A stretch of 11,131 nucleotides of DNA, taken from positions 1 to 11,131 of the forward strand of contig RXOD01006142.1 of NCBI GenBank assembly GCA_005223375.1, read 5' to 3'. Position 1 is the first letter of the stretch. Every line of letters begins with the position of its first letter. The DNA comes from Amoebophrya sp. AT5.2. Its lineage: Eukaryota; Sar; Dinophyceae; Syndiniales; Amoebophryaceae. Positions 9,001-11,131 of the stretch are shown here, one piece after another. A program made the position numbers and the translations under genes. Under the pieces are notes generated by a model. That model searched no databases and was not told the DNA's origin. It saw only the letters and a list, made by a program, of their open reading frames with translations.

Positions 9001-9798
9001 CCGGTCACGCACCTCGTGGACCCGGCGCGCGCGCACCGCAAACGGCTCGGCTGGTACGTACAGGACGGGCACGAGGTGTGGAGCGGCCGCGAGCAGTTCC
9101 GCAACGAAGTCGCGGACCGCATCCGGCGCGAGGACAAGTCGAAGGAGGGGACGTCGAACAACCTCCGCAGCCCCCGCGCCGCGGCGGCGGTTCTCGCAAT
9201 GTACTCCGCCTCACTGCAGCACCTGAACTCCCCCGGTCACGTGGTGGCGCCCTCGGAGTTCGCGGGTAACTGGCTGCTGGACGAGCGCGAGCAGTCCCTG
9301 CGCCAGCAAAACATGATCAAAACGCAGCTCCTGCAGAGCGCGGGGAACCTGCGGTTTCCGGGGGGAGGGGTGGGAGATCAGAGGGACAATTCCGGCGCGA
9401 TTGCGAAAAGCCACATGAAGAAGAACACGGGCCGCGAGGAGGCGAAAAGGCTTGCGAAGCAGATAGCACGGCTGGTGGAGTCCGATTTCGACCTGGTTGA
9501 GCTGATCATCGTGATTGGCGCCCCGGTCGCGGGGAAGAAGGAGCGCGTGATGGGCTTCGTCGGGCCGAAACTGAAGGAATGGCTGGCGAACCTGCAGAAG
9601 CACTCGAAGCGGACGCCAGTGGTGGACAAATTCATCGTGCCCGTGATGTCGGTGGACAAACTGGGAACAGCGGTCGCTGGTGGCGGAAGCGGTCCTGGGG
9701 CAACAACCACTAGTACTGCAGGAGCTGGAAACGCTAGTGCCCGTGGTGGTGCAGCCGGTACAGAGGGTGAGGGACAGGACAGCGCGCCGGCTAACTGA
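1..9798 (+). CDS. Giant multidomain scaffold-like protein with PH-like segments, 5' partial
   Basis: An uninterrupted frame runs from the first base to TGA at 9796-9798: 3265 codons visible, with the start upstream. No start codon inside the window should be taken as real; the GTG at 64 is just an internal valine. Numbering here takes bases 1-3 as residue 1. Structured blocks lie at about 1-235, 351-413, 533-672, 1071-1178, 1284-1541, 1611-1745, 1780-1880, 1945-2075, 2128-2420, 2800-2900, 2945-3110 and 3145-3220. Between them are Ser/Asp/Glu-rich, Gly/Ala-rich or Lys/Arg-rich stretches that look disordered. PH-like signatures occur at 533-570, 601-646 and 1161-1178, and a C2-like segment at 2128-2229. 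NLS-like basic patches lie at 791-813 and 1139-1157. No signal peptide can be judged and no clear membrane helix is seen. Codons prefer G or C in third position. I do not recognise the protein as a whole. A scaffold or adaptor role is inference. Some low-complexity stretches could be in-frame introns, which only a transcript would show. Confidence 0.9.
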   Translation, partial: RLPPVDTERAFSQDKWHGFDPVIEGKRVFYAPLPEIKNLCALVAADAEKRDMFYDTIIGSGLHATPSQYGDGKRHKNAFFYDANQFGGMLWRNLLDCGLDEYMGRTIANRLVLGVQKIAKALELEERADFSYLFRRKSFVNALLPTLEAAEGMKVKDVGAGTAHLVGKSPERRMAMARSLEKMRESAAAGSLLKPTIAAPGLRDLRQKKRGMQLLGLEDKNAQKVLQDRHNAEFREKVNNLKNGILRQLHHEEGDIHSNFDSDSTLSSGSDIDDVDVDDESGPKMRLSGGITVFNSPSEDMVARRSQRYGGGSLAGSASLPQPHGILKAGTATAAQQMKNPGKKKKKIDLRKLFKDPTAQRWKMECLDIELRQESWANTFCFRALNPRAPHDPPHRLYFKVPTHDEIVEHVETQQAPELGIPSSAEEDESGDENSSMTHSEEGGRGNAALKAGVAGARTGGKRPDFGTTQMKPTIQKQQPGMEGAHALEAGAGGSPSSATPVKPKAGRGPPPSAAAPSQHQHQTDSSRSRHGMDWFDISPDQIENEFVLRNQEDRWLTSLRWVDSMKLAHCFFRMVTANKLSAANCSRRLCANRMPSLIQGFLTIRMPMYAEEGKKYVVLHPAMGLLWYKDKQAYEHGKCQGNINLRVRRTSLYGGVDVADRIAMWTAPQKEQSRRRVAVSSSGGSSLAAGSVAAGAGGQADLLLGGGAAAPASSRDPTAWQQVGATATDSSYSGTDGSEDDDDEIVYSDSEDDREDGLLSPSPPPGEDVHVENLLKSGEKFPSSAASASEKRKQSKKSRHSSQKSRASSDKQALKALETVQQLEHHPDGFTMHDLHELERRGNKKEHVLQLGEEKARAIRRRTTNDYIGGVGGGPAQQAAPGAKKNPISQCMSGLFGRRPGNKYAGRKIAIVAGRGKHQAAFDVVPGREDQGQEATRVISKGSPRGADLSPEAKTEISAAKVLDSPTSAKLYYSEGDEVGSSSYAASDIEDAVDALNLGDQDPVARFRPGFSATLEGRSSVLVGGQTEHGGHGVHLVEDSDGITHLQHDEKTEVDANLQQKFIANAREMYLLKWGYVEQAVFLKNPNQGAVFYVSVSSVEEEETERRMREEDAAEIAASRENAVGASTSSSPEDHVGGKSKLQSKRKKSRRPKPRVVPGFILTAERKHGGFKEWADRLSLTYGVPFSFYTDRFSTSDYDVFKTFQDGHASTSSTNRDPTDYSDLPGPQGSDEHDSDAFLSRVSATLDMLRQDTNAHFGPEHAVGGLIPYQPSPLRTQRENTLKAAHDAKVKRIFLEQQLRRVKAGKLQAVDTQLLASMDVDEVLRNSEVTTIARDALTEPRQTRLQKWCKLADPAQAVDWPDEVPTCEVEGHETEAGRMLTNDQSSIGLPADSRRDGVKLRLHGEEAEMALHRPVRVAATAGRYALKMGKYTVMSRKAYGRQCNRVQAENANPMRQEYHKPVVHDEDVRILYAGRLFQRNHSVWAHFCSAAEPVLRRLDRVAAFEKDLEWDYSRSDPSLLSPYQHGKKMRAALAAAKAMKGDGNKKSADAEAMATSKAKGADSKDSHPENKGEEAPRTKAPARTSQNPALAPSTIENNQNSSRGGGYEPHHPIDIHAEAAYLRDDFDFDGFATEAQLALRSKTPVHLSQLHWSFQMNRSLFHVFPDGDDQHRFRFFNAHIGKETNARSCNVKAAIVAGRSHRSGHGAHSSLTNKFRSPVSHGAFASAEELLLREMIRRGAAGAASSSTGILKTGSCASTSGASGMLSVQAKKQTSIIAARPNAVYHTALSKADEKLDAEAVEAVHRMVSQNATFPASFYSCYTQQEHDYMHSADNCLHDFDEQDYLTAVAHFERAECLLKQQFATIVATAHADALALQKTAALHSTHTHHGFAGASGAEVAALKGAGACQGAEHDYVSKGRHAQAALVAGPLLNQSARLPTIPNEPAKLLASQYTTADQHGNATNRRYFELVAKRLGIHHEEVHLAVYHGDIRKFGLEVPKAIEHVKVKDIVRIEAVRKVRKHSLSWNVLRCLSRLVSTATARAPANPVAAHLASAQVNEIARLLEEDAVEADGDGGGGLAAGNTQKADKPNAKTSGTPGRVMGLRPADLRQMNGAKTTCTSSPMRVELEIYEISSLVLPTLLRLVKASTRSTSSVDASARSLMVVVLTSEGRIFKTPLLGGYGLRAPAKSSYGGWGGQCRGATVLVEFEHAKTTFEVFLATRMVPKSAAAHNAEGAPAAYSVAEILGGGPGGVGLRLDLRSYILENAIASSQKPVSFEELANRRGRLGECAHIFNGGGELPSGGSLSLRFDVEKLFYFLMGASSEKVAASAATGRAIASGENEVEVLAAGTAENAEKSNARLVRGPGHATNEKMKAAVGKLPTHTRLECGLHWHNVQVNVQNRGRTHFLRQLLNASRGAVVTKGPGEKLSNVSFLRALARLSDCLQAGAHHGGEEQNAPGGATSAESRTNQVQLYYPEAGASLYEMSRSSSYSVAPSDEDGAQAPVDANALAVPLPGPRLGAGIEDDVAEFLLLEQLLHEDEERRQAPVLEDAAEEDEAVAPAQFLFMGEEGDGGDHDASAGGLSASNDINAHNTQENFLGHTKKFEPGSHRSNQRLTIRPEDSATSSDSDVMDVGDEGQVTVDTRARATFAVAPELSDDKDAATRARFAPAPRGGAEAARERLPKSAIAASNNKVGQNATVNRVVNKRNGDRRPLRNTVIEVDESRASAAEKDEGALPDEDGDFEQYSEEGSSPFLSSGRKKLRVARPREHAPDPQREREEAHRNFRMGKEHLAHRDTHHERSISDFVERTRSVDPRVRFVRGIMDSDVSKVVRSYQDAVIHSKERTGRKMWSTSQRQEYDVRNMALGFGELMGPRVLEQLEQRSLQDKYNRYHLRSGSAGSEEDEDDSENEAGDDDGEELSAEDAGTVSQTSDEELHLTVPTAAVPLYRTAHQARATAHHEAVRRSRVSGKLTARQRELIRDRIHELAKNGVLNQLPVTHLVDPARAHRKRLGWYVQDGHEVWSGREQFRNEVADRIRREDKSKEGTSNNLRSPRAAAAVLAMYSASLQHLNSPGHVVAPSEFAGNWLLDEREQSLRQQNMIKTQLLQSAGNLRFPGGGVGDQRDNSGAIAKSHMKKNTGREEAKRLAKQIARLVESDFDLVELIIVIGAPVAGKKERVMGFVGPKLKEWLANLQKHSKRTPVVDKFIVPVMSVDKLGTAVAGGGSGPGATTTSTAGAGNASARGGAAGTEGEGQDSAPAN
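1051..1710 (+). other. PH-like segment A (split by a low-complexity insert)
   Basis: Residues about 351-413 contain alternating hydrophobic strands, including RLYFKV just before residue 402. An acidic, Gly/Ala/Pro/Gln-rich insert of roughly 120 residues follows. Residues 541-566 then read like the closing strand and C-terminal helix of a PH domain: a short beta strand (FVLR, 547-550), then NQEDRWLTSLRW with Trp556 where PH domains carry their single most conserved residue. Pleckstrin-homology folds bind phosphoinositides or proteins, and loop insertions between strands are known in the family. The strand assignment before the insert is weak. The helix with Trp556 is the convincing part. Confidence 0.4.
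1801..3540 (+). other. PH-like segment B (N-terminal half, long insert, C-terminal half)
   Basis: Residues 601-646 resemble the start of a PH domain: GFL at 601-603, then KKYVVL at 615-620, then GLLWYKDK at 625-632 and GNINL at 642-646. This is the classic strand 1 to strand 4 rhythm. After about residue 672 the frame enters roughly 400 residues of mostly acidic or basic low complexity. A beta-rich stretch (1071-1103, with FYVSVSS) and the run from PGFILT (1159-1164) to Trp1175 in KEWADRL then resemble the last PH strand and helix. If both halves belong to one fold, it carries one of the largest insertions I would expect in a PH domain. Alternatively they are two partial or divergent folds. 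Confidence 0.45.
2161..2280 (+). other. Acidic Ser/Asp tract, the densest of several
   Basis: Residues 721-760 are dominated by Asp, Glu and Ser, with many S/T-x-x-D/E sites of the casein kinase 2 type. Comparable tracts lie at residues about 261-283, 421-443, 2530-2580 and 2901-2945. All of them separate globular-looking blocks. Composition alone shows disorder and potential multisite phosphorylation; which kinase acts is inference. Confidence 0.6.
5461..5640 (+). other. Helical, TPR-like stretch
   Basis: Residues 1821-1880 are helix-prone. Within them DEQDYLTAVAHFERAECLL (about 1842-1860) has the spacing of a tetratricopeptide-type helix pair, with small residues at the packing positions. 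Only one copy is visible, so a real TPR array is not supported. A MIT-like or other helical hairpin is equally possible. The stretch is flanked by Gly/Ala-rich linker sequence on the 3' side. Confidence 0.2.
6382..6687 (+). other. C2-like beta-rich segment
   Basis: Residues about 2128-2229 begin with alternating hydrophobic residues (VELEIYEI). They continue with a strand (LMVVVLTSEG), a Lys-Thr-Pro turn (FKTPLLGG), a Gly/Trp loop (GGWGG) and two further strands (ATVLVEF and TFEVFLATRM). The order of strand, K-T-P turn, W loop and strand-strand recalls C2 domains, which bind membranes or proteins. The aspartates that coordinate calcium in classical C2 domains are not evident, so at best this would be a calcium-independent variant. 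The assignment is tentative. Confidence 0.25.
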
Positions 9799-9901
9799 TC
9801 TGCGCGCAACACAGTCACAGAGGGCGAAGCAGGGGAGAATACAATAAGATAAGTATAAAGAAGTACATCACGACATACACATGAAGAGACACTTCTGCGT
9901 T

Positions 9902-9961
9902 TTTCAGTTTCAGAATTTTGCACTGCACGTTTCAGTCTGACATTTCGCACATTGATTTCAG
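9902..9961 (+). repeat. Cluster of four TTTCAG hexamers
   Basis: TTTCAG occurs at 9902-9907, 9908-9913, 9930-9935 and 9956-9961. A related TTAGTTCAG lies at 10002-10010 and a fifth exact copy at 10362-10367, directly upstream of the second gene. The hexamer is a typical 3' splice acceptor ending. The copies may be alternative cis- or trans-splice acceptors, or simply reflect T-rich composition. They sit 430-490 bases before the next ATG, which is far for a leader acceptor. Confidence 0.5.
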
Positions 9962-10162
9962 ATTCGCACCACAACCAAATCGTCTTCATTCATTTTACAT
10001 TTTAGTTCAGCATTCACATCACTATCACACCACTCAGATTGCAATTGAGCCACTGACTTCTTCCGGTTTTTCTTTAGTTGATCCGAGTTTTCGTATTTTG
10101 TACAATTTTGACCAGAATGTTTACCACCCAATTTCTCCGATTCCGAAATCATGAATCTTTCT

Positions 10163-10182
10163 ACCGGCCAGGCAGTGCCGGT
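10163..10182. repeat. Short inverted repeat (hairpin) beside a palindrome
   Basis: ACCGGC at 10163-10168 and GCCGGT at 10177-10182 are perfect reverse complements separated by an 8-base loop. The 8-base palindrome GGCGCGCC follows immediately at 10183-10190. The hairpin could form in RNA or serve as a protein-binding site. There is no T-run directly after it, so it is not a bacterial-type terminator. Confidence 0.45.
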
Positions 10183-10287
10183 GGCGCGCCGTGTGTCGCT
10201 TCGACCGCGGTTGTTTTTTTTTGTTTCGACGTGACACCAAGGCGAGAGAGACTGCGAGCGAGTCCGAAAGAGCGATGGAAAGAGCGC

Positions 10288-10296
10288 AAAAATATA
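10288..10296 (+). promoter_or_regulatory. AT-rich, TATA-like stretch
   Basis: AAAAATATA lies about 100 bases upstream of the ATG at 10394, in otherwise GC-moderate sequence. A run of nine T at 10214-10222 lies further upstream. Either could be a core promoter element; dinoflagellates are reported to use a TTTT-type box in place of TATA. Position and composition are the only evidence. Confidence 0.2.
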
Positions 10297-10354
10297 GCTG
10301 GAGCACCTCCCCACAGAAGTAGGCTTCAAAGGCCCCTGGTAAGCACCTGCACCA

Positions 10355-10367
10355 CTTGCACTTTCAG
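10355..10367 (+). promoter_or_regulatory. Candidate splice acceptor upstream of second gene
   Basis: CTTGCACTTTCAG ends 26 bases before the ATG at 10394. It has the pyrimidine-plus-CAG form of a 3' splice site. A donor-like GGTAAGC starts at 10338, but the resulting 29-base intron would be very short. Splicing it would not extend the coding frame, because the joined upstream frame meets TAG at 10320-10322. A trans-spliced leader acceptor or a UTR intron acceptor are the alternatives. Confidence 0.35.
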
Positions 10368-10393
10368 GTCCATCAGAAGAAGCTGCAAAAACA

Positions 10394-11131
10394 ATGCGGG
10401 AAATCCGGGTCTCGCTCTCGTCGCGCCGTCAGAAAATGTTTCCGTTATCGTCGTCGTCGCTTCGTGGGCTGCGGCGGCTCGCGTGGCCGCTGTTGTTCGC
10501 GGTTTTTTGGCGGACGAATCCGGCCCACGCCCAGGTCGCCGACATCGACAAGGTCATGCGCGATGAGGCGAAGATTCAGAAGGCCCACGCCAACAACACG
10601 GTTTCCTCGCACAAGGGGGAGTTGCCGCGTTGGGGCGAAGCCGGTTATTGGACTAAGCTCAAGCTGATCACCGTTACCGGCGCGGAACTCACCCCTTATT
10701 TTGACCCGGACGTGTACAACTACGACGTGGAGATCCGCAACGCCCGCGACCGGCTGGTCCACATTATCCCGGAGTTGGACTTCCGGCACTTCCCGCCGCG
10801 CTACCCGCCCAAGATCGAGCTAGACGGTGTAGAACACAAGTACAGCAGCCTGGAGCCGGTTTTAATCCCGTTCTGGGCCAACATGTCGAATGCTGCACTG
10901 GACTACACGGCCTTACTGGTGATCTCCTACCCGGAAAACGCGTACGCGGATTCCACCTACTACCTGCGCATGCTGCAGGCGCCCGCGCCGGATTTGGTAC
11001 TTTCGTTTTACTTTCACTTTCTGCCCACTTATGTTCTGGTTTGGCTTTGGTCCGATTTGTGGGGACCACCTCTGCGCACGGACGAGCGACGTTCTTTGAT
11101 TTTTAACTCGTTAAAATTGGATGACGTTATT
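10394..11131 (+). CDS. Secreted or membrane protein with cadherin-like beta-sandwich domain, 3' partial
   Basis: The frame opens at ATG 10394 and stays open for 246 codons to the window end. An in-frame TAA at 10340-10342 blocks extension upstream. A second ATG at 10436 (Met15) is an equally good start. The N-terminus is basic, then hydrophobic (LAWPLLFAVFW, residues 29-39). It ends in Ala44-His-Ala46 before Gln47, a textbook signal-peptidase site, so the protein likely enters the secretory pathway. Residues about 89-199 fit the cadherin-like beta-sandwich family (PF12733): an L-x-L-x-x-V-T-G-A-E-L-T-P start, then YFDPDVYNYDVEI, and a closing TYYLRMLQAP. These domains are extracellular adhesion or binding modules. 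Residues 201-219 are strongly hydrophobic and could be a membrane helix, but base composition turns T-rich from 10997, so this part may be intron read-through. The gene is on the same strand as its large neighbour. Nothing indicates a shared function. Confidence 0.75.
   Translation, partial: MREIRVSLSSRRQKMFPLSSSSLRGLRRLAWPLLFAVFWRTNPAHAQVADIDKVMRDEAKIQKAHANNTVSSHKGELPRWGEAGYWTKLKLITVTGAELTPYFDPDVYNYDVEIRNARDRLVHIIPELDFRHFPPRYPPKIELDGVEHKYSSLEPVLIPFWANMSNAALDYTALLVISYPENAYADSTYYLRMLQAPAPDLVLSFYFHFLPTYVLVWLWSDLWGPPLRTDERRSLIFNSLKLDDVI

Larger units (their letters stand above)
9799..10393. other. Intergenic region between tandem genes
   Basis: No coding frame in this stretch looks genuine, and in-frame stops interrupt it upstream of the second gene (for example TAA at 10340-10342). 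From 9799 to about 10160 the sequence is AT-rich, in sharp contrast with the GC-rich coding region before it. It presumably includes the 3' UTR and polyadenylation region of the giant gene. No canonical AATAAA is present; the nearest run is AATAAG at 9843. From about 10160 composition is mixed, and it probably contains the promoter and 5' leader of the next gene. Confidence 0.75.

Noticed and set aside
9517..9540. P-loop-like sequence GAPVAGKK (residues 3173-3180) after a hydrophobic strand
   Set aside because: The Walker A pattern needs Ser or Thr after the GK; here it is Lys. No Walker B or other nucleotide-binding motif follows in the remaining residues.
10078..10566. A 162-codon frame crossing the intergenic gap into the second gene
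   Set aside because: Its composition changes abruptly along its length and it overlaps the better-supported frame with a signal peptide and beta-sandwich domain. No recognisable product.

Overview
This window looks like a piece of a GC-rich protist nuclear genome, most plausibly an alveolate of the dinoflagellate, syndinian or perkinsid kind. That is an inference from style, not from a marker gene. It holds two protein-coding genes in tandem on the + strand, a 595-base non-coding gap between them, and no RNA gene, mobile element or CRISPR array that I can see. The case against bacteria is one reading frame of more than 3265 codons that alternates structured blocks with long Ser/Asp/Glu-rich and Gly/Ala-rich low-complexity stretches. 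PH-like signatures, an AT-rich intergenic gap with splice-acceptor-like motifs, and no ribosome binding site before the second gene point the same way.

Bases 1-9798 are the 3' part of one giant gene. It is open from the first base, so its start lies upstream. The encoded protein is not one I recognise as a whole. It has two PH-like signatures that seem to be split by long disordered insertions (window residues about 351-570 and 601-1178), a weak C2-like beta-rich segment (about 2128-2229), a helical TPR-like stretch (about 1841-1864) and several unassigned globular blocks. Five acidic serine-rich tracts and several Lys/Arg-rich patches lie between them. Three copies of the [GS]IL[KR] sequence and one RVRF suggest a possible protein phosphatase 1 docking platform. 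Together this suggests a large scaffold or adaptor protein, regulated by phosphorylation and perhaps membrane-binding.

Bases 9799-10393 are intergenic. The first two thirds are AT-rich, with a cluster of TTTCAG hexamers. The last third is mixed, with a small hairpin, a T-run, an AT-rich TATA-like stretch, and a pyrimidine-containing tract ending in CAG 26 bases before the next ATG. That tract could be a trans- or cis-splice acceptor.

Bases 10394-11131 are the 5' part of a second gene that runs off the window. It encodes an apparent signal peptide followed by a cadherin-like beta-sandwich (PF12733-type) domain. After that comes either a membrane helix or, given the sudden T-rich composition, the beginning of an intron. 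Nothing in the sequence links the two genes functionally; their shared orientation is the only relation visible.
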